Origin: a virus
DNA: 49,896 bases
Strand: one strand, 5' to 3'
Virus record (IMG/VR): IMGVR_UViG_3300021371_000025
Coordinates: 1 to 49,896 of that record
Position 1 is the stretch's first letter. The number at the start of each line of letters is the position of its first letter. Under the pieces are notes generated by a model. The model worked only from the letters and a program-made list of their open reading frames with translations. It was not told the DNA's origin and did not search any database. The translations under genes were made by a program, and so were the position numbers. Shown piece by piece: positions 33,024-41,318 of this stretch.

Positions 33024-33675
33024 CAACGAAATATATGTTGACCAATCTGGTGCTACAGCAAATATTGATTTAGAACAACTTGGAAACTCTAACATTATTG
33101 GTGGACTAGATTCTGTTGCTGGTACATTAACAGCATTAGACTTAGACGGTTTGAATCTTACATTAGATATAAATCAAATCGGTAATACCAATAAATTTTT
33201 AGGTGATATCCTTGGCGATAACATTACAGGTTTTTTTGAGTTTGACGGAGATAGTAATACATTTACTATTCAAGGAGACCCAACTGATACTTATGGGATA
33301 GATGGTTCTGATTACAATGTTGATGTAACTGGAAGTTCTAACACATTTACGTTAGACACAGGTACATCTGCACTTGCAGGTACGGTTGACTTAGACTGGA
33401 TTATCAATGGTGATAGTAACACCTTTGATTTTGATATTAACTATGATGGAGCTACTAACTACGTAGATGTAGATGGTGATAGCAACACAGTAAACTTTAC
33501 AGGAAGCGGATATGCAGACGGATACTTCTACCTTGACCACACAGGTGACAGCAGAACATTTAACATTATCCAATCTTCAACATTGGTTTCAGACTGGTTG
33601 CAAATCAATTCTAACGGTAACAATGGTACTGTTTGTATTGTTCAAAATGATGGTGGTACAACTACAAGCTGCTAA
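32959..33675 (+). CDS. Secreted curlin-repeat (CsgA-like) protein
   Basis: The 238-aa protein has a signal peptide (MKTLKLMSLVVMMSASLLYG). It then carries about eight units spaced 20-40 residues apart: EQLGNSN and NQIGNTN match the curlin Q-x-G-x-x-N motif, while later units replace Gln (FDGDSN, VTGSSN, INGDSN, VDGDSN, HTGDSR, INSNGNN). A beta-solenoid or amyloid fold is likely. It is strongly acidic with many Asp and ends with two Cys (VCIVQNDGGTTTSC), unlike E. coli CsgA. Immediately after csgG, it is the obvious candidate substrate. No second curlin (CsgB) or CsgE is seen. It overlaps csgG by 65 nt. Confidence 0.75.
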   Translation: MKTLKLMSLVVMMSASLLYGADNEIYVDQSGATANIDLEQLGNSNIIGGLDSVAGTLTALDLDGLNLTLDINQIGNTNKFLGDILGDNITGFFEFDGDSNTFTIQGDPTDTYGIDGSDYNVDVTGSSNTFTLDTGTSALAGTVDLDWIINGDSNTFDFDINYDGATNYVDVDGDSNTVNFTGSGYADGYFYLDHTGDSRTFNIIQSSTLVSDWLQINSNGNNGTVCIVQNDGGTTTSC

Positions 33676-34696
33676 TATTGGAAACATAACAGAATTAAAA
33701 GGCACTGGTAGAGTTGTAAGAGATTTAACTTTTCAAGCTGCATTAGACCTAGACATAAACAGTTACGATAATGTCCAAACTTCTAACGGGAGATTGGGCA
33801 TTACTTTTTTAGATGACAGTCAAGTTAGATTGACAGAGCATTCTGAATTAATTATAGATGAATTTATCTATGACCCAGACCCTTCTAAATCTAAGATGGC
33901 ACTTCAGTTTGCCAGTGGTACTGCAAGATTTATCACAGGTAAGTTAGCTACAATAGATAAAGAAAATATAACTATCAATACTCCAAGTGCTACGATAGGT
34001 ATTCGTGGTACAGACTTTACTGTAACTGTAGATGAGTTAGGTAGAAGTTTAGTTATATTATTACCAGACGATGACGGTCTTCCAAGTGGAGAGATAGTTG
34101 TCGCAACAGCTATGGGACAGGTAGTTCTTAACAAGCCTTACCAAGCTACAACAGTTTCAATGTATGAGACTGAACCAACTAAACCCGTTATCCTTGACTT
34201 GACTCTTGAGTTAATTGATAACATGTTAATAGTAAATAAACCACAGGAAATACAAGAGGATGAAAGAGAAGATGGAGGGAGCAACACTAGTATTCTTGAT
34301 GTTGATTTCCTTGAGTTTGATGATTTAGAAATAGATTATCTTGCAGAAGATGAGTTAGAGTTTACAGAGTTAGACATTAATTATCTTGATGTAAATTTTC
34401 TTGAAGACCTTTTAAACATCATAGAAGATGTTAATGAGTTAGACCAAACTGAAACACTTTTAAAAGCTGATATAGATTTAAAAGGTACTCAAGTTGGATA
34501 CGATTCTAATACTCAGATAAATACTTTTATGACTGATAACTTAATAACATTTTATAAAACTTTAGAAGATACAGTTCGTTTAGATTTAGATAAACAAAAT
34601 GCTTATACTATTATTTTAATACAAGATGGTAAGAGTACACAAATAGTTGTCAATGGTGGTGGTAACTCTACTATAAAAATTACACAAGGTAACTAA
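33623..34696 (+). CDS. Periplasmic FecR-domain protein
   Basis: I chose ATG 33623 because it gives a short signal peptide (MVLFVLFKMMVVQLQA, cleavage before ANIG); the open frame reaches back to 33512 inside the curlin gene. The product is then 357 aa. The FecR domain (about 20-125) reads GNITELKGTGRVVRD, NVQTSNGRLGITFLDDSQVR, LTEHSEL, FASGTARFITGKLA and TINTPSATIGIRGTDFTV, all standard family features. The rest is acidic and beta-rich with no membrane span. FecR-domain proteins are typically sensors or scaffolds in the periplasm and often stand next to CHASE2-cyclases, as here. It overlaps the upstream gene by 53 nt. Confidence 0.8.
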   Translation: MVLFVLFKMMVVQLQAANIGNITELKGTGRVVRDLTFQAALDLDINSYDNVQTSNGRLGITFLDDSQVRLTEHSELIIDEFIYDPDPSKSKMALQFASGTARFITGKLATIDKENITINTPSATIGIRGTDFTVTVDELGRSLVILLPDDDGLPSGEIVVATAMGQVVLNKPYQATTVSMYETEPTKPVILDLTLELIDNMLIVNKPQEIQEDEREDGGSNTSILDVDFLEFDDLEIDYLAEDELEFTELDINYLDVNFLEDLLNIIEDVNELDQTETLLKADIDLKGTQVGYDSNTQINTFMTDNLITFYKTLEDTVRLDLDKQNAYTIILIQDGKSTQIVVNGGGNSTIKITQGN

Positions 34697-34697
34697 C

Positions 34698-36437
34698 ATG
34701 AAGTGGGCAATTACCTTATTAACTCTATTAACTTTGCCTCTCCTCTTCAATAGTGTACCATTAGAAGTACTAAGACTCAAAACATTTGATGCTCTTGTCA
34801 CAACTCCAGAACCTACTGGATACTTTACAATCCTCAACATTGACGAACAATTCCTAGATGAACAAGGTGGATATCCCCTGCCTAGAGAAACACTTGCAAA
34901 GATTCATAACGATATAATAAACAAAGGTGCATTAGGTGTAGGATGGGTTATGTTATTTCCACATCCAGATAGAATGGGTGGAGATGATGAGTTTTCTAAA
35001 GCATTACAAAGCTCTCCAAGTGTTATAGCTATGCCAGAAATATCTAATGGTATTTATCCTAAGACACACGGTACAGTTATCAAAGGACCAATAGTATCTC
35101 TACCAAAAGCTCAAGGCTTTTTAGAGAACATAGAACCTTTAAAACAATCAGCTAGTCAAGGTGCTATCTCTGCACCAGTAGATGTAGATAATTTAGTAAG
35201 GCGTATACCTTTACTACAACAAACTAATAATGGGTGGGTTGCTTCGTTTGGAACAGAAGTTTTAAAAATACTAGGAGGTGGTCGTACTTATCAGATTGTC
35301 ACAAATCTGAATGGAATAGAACAGGTTAGAGTTAGAGGTATTCCGCCCATTACCACTGATAGTCTAGGACGTAAATGGATTAGTTGGGTTGATACACCAC
35401 AAACAACACTATCTGAAATGAATGTAGAAGGTAAGTTTGTGTTCGTAGGTTTTACAGCCAAGGGTATATCACCACAACTTGCAACACCTATAGGTCTATT
35501 AGAACCACATAAAATACAAGCAGCTCTATCAGAAAGTATGTTGATGGACACACCACAAATACCAGACTATAGGTTGTTTGTTGAATTATTATTATTAATA
35601 GTCTCAGGCTTACTCACAGCTCTTCTAATAAAGTATCTAGGTATTACTAAGGGTGTTGTATCATTCTTAGGTTTGTTCTCTTTTATGGCATATATGGAGT
35701 ATCACTTTGTAAGCTATAATATCTTGATAGACTTTACATGGTCTCTAATAAGTATGACACTTATTGCTACCTTACAATTCTATTTAAACTTTAGAACTCA
35801 ATACAAACTTAGACAACAAATCAAGAAACAATTTGAACATTATCTTGACCCAAGACAAGTCAAACAACTACAAGATAATCCAGAGCTTTTGAAGTTAGGC
35901 GGAGAACGAAGACGTTGTACGTTTTTATTTACAGACGTTAGAGGCTTTACAAGTTTATCAGAACGATTAGAGCCTGAACAAGTTACAGAGATTATGAACA
36001 AAGCATTAACGATACAAGCTGATGCAGTTAAAAAGTATGACGGTATGGTGGATAAATATATTGGTGATGCAATGATGGCTATCTTTAATGCACCTATAGA
36101 TGTTGAAGACCATGAGACCAAAGCCATCCAAACAGCCCTGAAAATAAAACAAGATATGGCAAAAGCCGATTTAGGAATAGAGATAGGTATAGGAATAAAT
36201 ACAGGAGAGGCAGTCGTAGGTAATATGGGAAGTGATACAAGGTTTGATTACTCTGCTATTGGTGATGCTGTTAATTTAGCGGCAAGATTAGAAAGCTCTA
36301 CTAAAGAAGTAGGAGAGGATATAGTAATAGGGTATACCACAGCTATGAACTCTGATATACCCACTAGATATCTAGACCCTATAAAAGTAAAGGGTAAGAA
36401 AGATGAGATAATTATCTACACTACTTTAGAACATTAA
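34698..36437 (+). CDS. CHASE2 sensor - class III adenylate/guanylate cyclase
   Basis: The 579-aa inner-membrane signalling protein has an N-terminal span (about 3-20), a periplasmic CHASE2 domain (about 25-285), three spans (about 290-363) and a cytoplasmic class III cyclase domain (about 405-575). All catalytic positions are present: metal Asp413 (FTDVRGFT) and Asp457 (DKYIGD), base-selecting Lys453 and Asp517 (FDYSAIGD), and transition-state Asn526 and Arg530 (NLAARLE). Lys/Asp at the selector positions predicts ATP, hence cAMP. It starts 1 nt after the FecR gene and converges with the next gene, overlapping its end by 17 nt. Cyclases of this type are not a usual phage cargo. Confidence 0.92.
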   Translation: MKWAITLLTLLTLPLLFNSVPLEVLRLKTFDALVTTPEPTGYFTILNIDEQFLDEQGGYPLPRETLAKIHNDIINKGALGVGWVMLFPHPDRMGGDDEFSKALQSSPSVIAMPEISNGIYPKTHGTVIKGPIVSLPKAQGFLENIEPLKQSASQGAISAPVDVDNLVRRIPLLQQTNNGWVASFGTEVLKILGGGRTYQIVTNLNGIEQVRVRGIPPITTDSLGRKWISWVDTPQTTLSEMNVEGKFVFVGFTAKGISPQLATPIGLLEPHKIQAALSESMLMDTPQIPDYRLFVELLLLIVSGLLTALLIKYLGITKGVVSFLGLFSFMAYMEYHFVSYNILIDFTWSLISMTLIATLQFYLNFRTQYKLRQQIKKQFEHYLDPRQVKQLQDNPELLKLGGERRRCTFLFTDVRGFTSLSERLEPEQVTEIMNKALTIQADAVKKYDGMVDKYIGDAMMAIFNAPIDVEDHETKAIQTALKIKQDMAKADLGIEIGIGINTGEAVVGNMGSDTRFDYSAIGDAVNLAARLESSTKEVGEDIVIGYTTAMNSDIPTRYLDPIKVKGKKDEIIIYTTLEH

Positions 36438-36639
36438 GTTCTCTTTGAAAGTAATCATGTAGGTTTTCTAGTTTAGCTTTACCATTTCTAATAATAGTTT
36501 TCATTAATGGTCTATCATCAATAGGGAAAACCTCATCAACCATATTCTCTGGTAACATACTAAACTCTGTAACTATTTTATTATCTCTAGTCAAAAGTAT
36601 TTTGAAACTAACTAGGTTAGCTTCGTCCTTATTAATCAT
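36421..36639 (-). CDS. 72-aa hypothetical protein after nrdB
   Basis: MINKDEANLVSFKILLTRDN continues with FSMLPENMVDEVFPIDDRPL and a charged helical end. It overlaps nrdB by 8 nt and is the last gene of the leftward block, converging on the cyclase gene. A small AGAAC/GTTCT hairpin at 36428-36442 lies in the convergent junction. Not recognised; it is not a thioredoxin or glutaredoxin (no CxxC). Confidence 0.6.
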   Translation of the reverse strand: MINKDEANLVSFKILLTRDNKIVTEFSMLPENMVDEVFPIDDRPLMKTIIRNGKAKLENLHDYFQRELNVLK

Positions 36640-37615
36640 GGGACTCCTCTAAATTTGTAAATTTAATATTGTCCTGTCTACCTCTCAACCCTGCCTTCAT
36701 ATAGGTAGTAGCCCTACCTTCAAAAAAGTTCTGGTGTTCTACGCCTGTCACTTCATCAATCCAACCAAGTGGATTTTCTCTTTGGTCATAATTAGTTTTA
36801 AGACCAAGTTGTAATAATCTTCTATCTGCTATATATCTATTGTAAGCATACATATCTTTTTTAGTTAGTCCTTTAATATCTCCCATATCAAACACTAAGT
36901 CTAAGAACTTATCTTCAAGCTCTACCATATGTCTACATATCTCATATAGTTCTTTCTTAAAATCATCTGTCCATATTTCTATGTTCTCTTTTATAAACTC
37001 TCTAAACAATTTAGTCATAGCTTCAACGTGCATAGACTCATCACGAATAGAGTAAGTAACTATCTGTCCCATACCTTTCATCTTACCGAACCTTGGAAAG
37101 TTTAATAAGATTGCAAAGCTACTGAACAACTGTAGTCCTTCTGTAAAAGCTGAATAAACTGCTAAAGTTTTTGCAATAGTTTCTTTCTTAGCTTTAGAAG
37201 GTTTAAAGTTTCCTACATAGTCATGCTTGTCTGACATCTCTTCATACTCTGCAAAAGCTTTGTACTCTATCTCAGGCATACCAACTGTATCAAGTAATAA
37301 AGAATAAGCATGTTGATGTATTGATTCCATGTTTGCAAAAGAACCCATCATCATTCTTGCTTCAGGCTTTTTAAAGATAGGCATATATTTATCTATATAT
37401 CCAGAAGCTACATCTACATCGGACTGTGTGAACAGTCGGAAAATTTGTGTAAGTAAATTCTTTTCTATATCTGAAAGTTCTTGCCAATCTTTAACATCTG
37501 TATGTAATGGTACAGATTCAGGCATCCAGTGCATTTGATTCTGTAATACATAGTAGTCAAACATCCATGGATATTCAAATGGTTTGTAGTAATCTCTCGT
37601 TGTTAATAAGCTCAT
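36632..37615 (-). CDS. nrdB: Class I ribonucleotide reductase small subunit
   Basis: The 327-aa ferritin-like subunit makes the tyrosyl radical used by NrdA to reduce ribonucleotides. Metal ligands are in place: Asp66 (TQSDVD), Glu97 and His100 (MESIH), Glu159 (FTEGLQLF), Glu193 and His196 (RDESMH). Tyr104 lies 7 residues after Glu97, the position of E. coli Tyr122, so a standard class Ia-type radical is predicted. It follows nrdA with 2 nt between them, as an operon, and supplies dNTPs for replication. Confidence 0.95.
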   Translation of the reverse strand: MSLLTTRDYYKPFEYPWMFDYYVLQNQMHWMPESVPLHTDVKDWQELSDIEKNLLTQIFRLFTQSDVDVASGYIDKYMPIFKKPEARMMMGSFANMESIHQHAYSLLLDTVGMPEIEYKAFAEYEEMSDKHDYVGNFKPSKAKKETIAKTLAVYSAFTEGLQLFSSFAILLNFPRFGKMKGMGQIVTYSIRDESMHVEAMTKLFREFIKENIEIWTDDFKKELYEICRHMVELEDKFLDLVFDMGDIKGLTKKDMYAYNRYIADRRLLQLGLKTNYDQRENPLGWIDEVTGVEHQNFFEGRATTYMKAGLRGRQDNIKFTNLEESHD

Positions 37616-37617
37616 AA

Positions 37618-39513
37618 TTATCCCTCACATGCGATACATTCTGTATCTTCTAAATTTATTCTAGGTACTTTAACATTTACATTCTCTACTGTACGAGCAG
37701 CATTAGAACGGAAATAGTAAAGCGATTTAAGTTTGTTCATACCATACCAGTGAACATCATTTACGTACTGCATGTATTCATCATGTACTTCTTGAGGTTC
37801 GGTTGCTTTTGGTAAAGTAAAGAACAGGTTGACGGACTGTGCTTGACACACAAACTCCTGTCGTTTTGCAGCATGTTCAACAATCCATATTTGATTTATC
37901 TCATTAGCTGTTTTAAATATTTCTTTCTCATCATCAGTAAGAACATCTATGTGTTGGACTGAACCATCACTACCAGATATATCTTTCCAAATGTTTTCTA
38001 ACTCTTGTGCTTTTAATCCTTTAGTCTTTAAAATCTTTTCTAAGTATTTATTTTTAACTTGGTAACTACCGGATAAAGTTTTGTGAGTATAGCAGTTAGC
38101 CCTGTAAGGCTCAATGCTAGGAGAAGTCCCACTACAAATGATACCACTACTAGCATTAGGAGCAATAGCAAGGAGATTAGCATTCCGCTTACCACTGCCG
38201 TGGATATCAGGAGCTTCGCCCCTTTCAATAGCCAACTCTCTAGTTGCTTCTTTCGCCTTTCCTTTAATATAAGTGAATGCCTTATAGTTAAACCCAGTTG
38301 CGTAAATACCTTCAAAAGGAAGTGACCTAGATTGAAGATAAGCATGGAAACCCATAGCACCAAGCCCGAGACTCCTTTCTCTATACGCTGAGTAGGCACT
38401 CTTGGTAAAGCCTTCCTTACCTTCTTTAACATATTTTTGAAAGCGTTTAAAATTTGCACTGTATTCTCCTAACTGTGTTGTATCTATTGCATTGTCAATG
38501 TAATGCTGTAAAACATTATCAAGCATGGTTATTAAATCTTGTATAAAGTTATCATCCTTTGACCAGTCATCAAAGTATTCTAAGTTGACAGAAGATAAAC
38601 AACATACTGCTGTTCTTTCTTCATCAGTTGGTAATGTAATCTCAGAACATAAATTACTTTGGCGTATCTTAAGTCCTAAATCTTTTTGTTGCTTTGGTAA
38701 AGCTTCGTTACACTTATCAATATTAACCATGTAAGGCTCACCAGTTTCAGCTCTAGCATTTATTATCTGCCACCATAACTCTCTAGCATTAATAGTCTTT
38801 ACAGCTTCGTTAGTCTTAGGGTCTATCAGTCTCCAGTCTTCATCTAGTTCTACAGCTTTTAGAAAAGTGTTAGTAATGTTTATACCATTATGAAGATTAA
38901 GATTTTTTCTGTTTATATCTCCACCTGATTCTTTTCTCATGTTAATAAACTCTTCAATCTCCGGATGACTTATATCCATATAAGCCGCATAAGAACCACG
39001 TCTTGTAGTTCCTTGATTGAAAGCTAACATCTGAGAATCAACTACGTGCATGAAAGGAATTGAACCAGTAGAACGACTGCCATGAGTAGTAGATATACCG
39101 TTACTTCTAATGTCTCCCCAATATCCACCGATACCGCCACCCGAACTCGCCAACCATATATTCTCATCATAGTGAGCTGATAAACCATTCCTACTGTCAG
39201 GAACATAATTAAGAAAACAACTGATAGGAAGCCCACGAGTTGTTCCTCCGTTACTAAGTATAGGAGTGCTAAACATGAACCACCTGTGGGAACTGTACTC
39301 ATAAAGTCTCTGAGCCAATTCAAAATCTGTCTCGCCTTTAAAAGTTGCTCCGAATACTGAGGCTCTTGCGAATGCTTCTTGGGCATGTGTTTCTCCTTCC
39401 CAAAGATATCTATCTCTGAGTGTATCTAAACTAAACTTATCAAATGTTTTTTCTCTATCATAATCTATCTCTATACCTAGGTAAGGTTTCTTTCCTATCT
39501 TATCTTCAACCAT
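37618..39513 (-). CDS. nrdA: Class I ribonucleotide reductase large subunit, without ATP cone
   Basis: The 631-aa catalytic subunit has the active-site set Cys99 (PISCFLN), Asn287-x-Cys289-x-Glu291 (SNLCSEI), Cys304 or Cys305 (AVCCLSS) and the C-terminal shuttle pair Cys626/Cys629 (ECIACEG). It begins almost directly with the catalytic region (TFDKFSLDTLRDRYLWEGE) and is about 130 residues shorter than E. coli NrdA, because the N-terminal ATP-cone is missing. It should therefore escape dATP shut-off, useful for a phage. The gene is co-directional with the replication genes upstream. Confidence 0.95.
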   Translation of the reverse strand: MVEDKIGKKPYLGIEIDYDREKTFDKFSLDTLRDRYLWEGETHAQEAFARASVFGATFKGETDFELAQRLYEYSSHRWFMFSTPILSNGGTTRGLPISCFLNYVPDSRNGLSAHYDENIWLASSGGGIGGYWGDIRSNGISTTHGSRSTGSIPFMHVVDSQMLAFNQGTTRRGSYAAYMDISHPEIEEFINMRKESGGDINRKNLNLHNGINITNTFLKAVELDEDWRLIDPKTNEAVKTINARELWWQIINARAETGEPYMVNIDKCNEALPKQQKDLGLKIRQSNLCSEITLPTDEERTAVCCLSSVNLEYFDDWSKDDNFIQDLITMLDNVLQHYIDNAIDTTQLGEYSANFKRFQKYVKEGKEGFTKSAYSAYRERSLGLGAMGFHAYLQSRSLPFEGIYATGFNYKAFTYIKGKAKEATRELAIERGEAPDIHGSGKRNANLLAIAPNASSGIICSGTSPSIEPYRANCYTHKTLSGSYQVKNKYLEKILKTKGLKAQELENIWKDISGSDGSVQHIDVLTDDEKEIFKTANEINQIWIVEHAAKRQEFVCQAQSVNLFFTLPKATEPQEVHDEYMQYVNDVHWYGMNKLKSLYYFRSNAARTVENVNVKVPRINLEDTECIACEG

Positions 39514-39778
39514 TATCTTGTTCCTTATTGTTTACGTATATTGCTATTATAGCATAGTGTATGATTTTATATAAGTCTAAATTGTTTTTACCGTTCTTTT
39601 TTCCAAACCTCATAGCATACTTCATAATGTTTCCAAGACAGAATCCTTCTCCATATCCAGAATCAATTATCATATCTGTTGCTTGATACTTACCATTAGC
39701 ATAGTGTTGGTCATACGTATTACCTACGTAAGCTTTTAGTTCATTTAATATTTTATCTTCGTTAAACTTATAGTTCAT
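39506..39778 (-). CDS. DUF3310-like conserved phage protein
   Basis: The start at 39778 (MNYKFNEDKILNELKAYVGN) has GGAG 5 nt upstream; a longer frame from 39850 lies inside the endonuclease gene. The motif GFCLGNIMKYAMRFGKKNGK, with LYKIIHYAIIAI after it, fits DUF3310-type proteins that occur in many phages with no settled function. It overlaps nrdA by 8 nt. Confidence 0.65.
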   Translation of the reverse strand: MNYKFNEDKILNELKAYVGNTYDQHYANGKYQATDMIIDSGYGEGFCLGNIMKYAMRFGKKNGKNNLDLYKIIHYAIIAIYVNNKEQDNG

Positions 39779-40205
39779 CATTTCTCCAATTATCCGGTAG
39801 TGTATCTTCACTATACCATCTAAAATTATTTGTCTCTGCCCATTCAGCATGAGTTCTTTTTGTTTTGTTTTTTCTCATCTTAGCACCCGGCATTGGAGAA
39901 AAAGGTTTCTGAAATAAAAACACTAACTCATAGTCATTAGGTATAGCTTCTCGTATATGTATGTACTTACTATACTCTGCATAGTCCCAGAACCTACCTT
40001 TAGCTTCTAGTAAAATTGTTTTACCATCTATAACCTTTACAAAATCAGGCTCGTATTTATGCTTAACAACATAATTAATATTATCCCAATGATGTTTCCA
40101 TTCTTGTAGTACAGTCTCATGTAGAGTTGCTTCCCATAAACTGTCATACCCTTTAGGTACACCAATCTTCTTTGGTCTTGGTTTTCTTGGTACTCTTTTA
40201 GGCAT
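39768..40205 (-). CDS. Endonuclease I (T7 gp3-like, Holliday junction resolvase)
   Basis: The 145-aa protein carries the PD-(D/E)xK core: Glu in SLWEATL, YEPDF and LLEAKG, followed by YSKYIHIREAIPNDYELVFL and AEWAETNNFRWYSEDTLPDN. This is the order and spacing of T7 endonuclease I (YTPDF, VETKG, HLLIREQHP). It would debranch replicating DNA and degrade host DNA. It lies in the replication cluster with the exonuclease and polymerase, as in T7. Confidence 0.88.
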   Translation of the reverse strand: MPKRVPRKPRPKKIGVPKGYDSLWEATLHETVLQEWKHHWDNINYVVKHKYEPDFVKVIDGKTILLEAKGRFWDYAEYSKYIHIREAIPNDYELVFLFQKPFSPMPGAKMRKNKTKRTHAEWAETNNFRWYSEDTLPDNWRNDEL

Positions 40206-40446
40206 CTAACTCTTTTAAATGAAAGTTAGGATTTTGTTTTACTTTCTTATAAAACCATCTAAGACTATAAGCACTTAACATAAATCTATTATTAGCAAAG
40301 ATATGTGTTTGCTCTGGTAGAAACTCATGTAAGTTTTTCTTATTAATCTTACTAGCATCTTCTCCTTCTGGAGTCATACTTTGAATCCATCCTATAAGTA
40401 ATCCTTCAGCTTTACGTCTTAACAATTTTGATTTCTTACCACTCAT
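40198..40446 (-). CDS. 82-aa conserved hypothetical in replication cluster
   Basis: MSGKKSKLLRRKAEGLLIGW continues with QSMTPEGEDASKINKKNLHE and RFMLSAYSLRWFYKKVKQNP. Basic ends and a central acidic segment. It overlaps both neighbouring nuclease genes by 4 and 8 nt, suggesting a linked function. Its family is unknown to me. Confidence 0.6.
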   Translation of the reverse strand: MSGKKSKLLRRKAEGLLIGWIQSMTPEGEDASKINKKNLHEFLPEQTHIFANNRFMLSAYSLRWFYKKVKQNPNFHLKELDA

Positions 40447-41318
40447 ATATTCTTTACCTCTATAACATTAGGAACTTTAGGTACTTGAGTTAGGTATCTA
40501 TAACCTGTTGAATATTTAAACACTCTTAAACCTTGTCCATCGTTAGCATCTTTATGACAATCATGTTTAAACCTACACCAAGTACAACCCTTTGCAAGTT
40601 TCATATTACCAGACTTACCATCTGGTACATCATCATAACATTTATCCGGAGGTGTTGCTAACTTAACAGCCTTTTTAATATCAGTTATTTTCTTTTTGAT
40701 ATTAGGTTTATCAAAGTTATCAGGCTTAAACATAGCTAACTCTCCTGACTCTTTATTAAGAGCAAGAAAACCACCATGAGTAGTTCCTTCTGCTGATTCG
40801 TATCCTGCAAGTTGAGCCATGTATCCGAATGGGTCATCCTCTGCTAGAGTACCATCTTTAAATTTCTTAAAGGCATAACTTGAAGCAGTCTTTACATCAA
40901 CAACTTCTCCATCAATAACACAATCCATGTGTCCTTTAATACCAGAAACTTTTATTTCTTTTTGTTCACTCGTCACTTTATGTCCAGATAACTTAACAAG
41001 AAATAAAACTATCTCTTCAAGTAAGTGTCCGTATAAGAACTTAATAAATGTAGGTGGAGATATGACTTCTGTATTATCAGAATCAGAGTTCATCTCATAC
41101 CATAACTGTCTAGGTTGTTTGCCTATGTTAGACATACGTAAGGCAGGTTTACCTCGTGGACTAGGATGAGACCAGTCGTATAGAATCTGTTTCATAGACT
41201 CTCCAAACTGCTCTATTGTGTCTTCATCTATGTTAAGATGTTCGCCTTTTCCTAATGCCGACAATTCATTATATATATCTTCTACTAATGTGTCAAGTGT
41301 TTTCTTATTTTTTTTCAT
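40443..41318 (-). CDS. RecB/Cas4-like exonuclease
   Basis: The start at 41318 (MKKNKKTLDTLVEDIYNELS) has AGGAG 7 nt upstream, giving 291 aa. Catalytic motifs are GHMDCVIDGEVVDVKTAS (Asp, Asp and Lys of PD-(D/E)xK) and a later QLAGYESAEG; the C-terminus holds KGCTWCRFKHDC, which with an upstream Cys may bind an Fe-S cluster as in Cas4/AddB-type nucleases. It occupies the place of T7 gp6 exonuclease and likely does primer removal and host DNA degradation. Confidence 0.82.
   Translation of the reverse strand: MKKNKKTLDTLVEDIYNELSALGKGEHLNIDEDTIEQFGESMKQILYDWSHPSPRGKPALRMSNIGKQPRQLWYEMNSDSDNTEVISPPTFIKFLYGHLLEEIVLFLVKLSGHKVTSEQKEIKVSGIKGHMDCVIDGEVVDVKTASSYAFKKFKDGTLAEDDPFGYMAQLAGYESAEGTTHGGFLALNKESGELAMFKPDNFDKPNIKKKITDIKKAVKLATPPDKCYDDVPDGKSGNMKLAKGCTWCRFKHDCHKDANDGQGLRVFKYSTGYRYLTQVPKVPNVIEVKNI

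Noticed and set aside
36428-36442. AGAAC/GTTCT hairpin at the convergent junction as a bidirectional terminator
   Set aside because: Only five pairs and no U-run on either strand; recorded with the adjoining gene but not called.
38040-38459. 139-aa minus-strand frame within nrdA
   Set aside because: Out-of-frame shadow of a certain gene; hydrophobic composition is a by-product of the nrdA codons.
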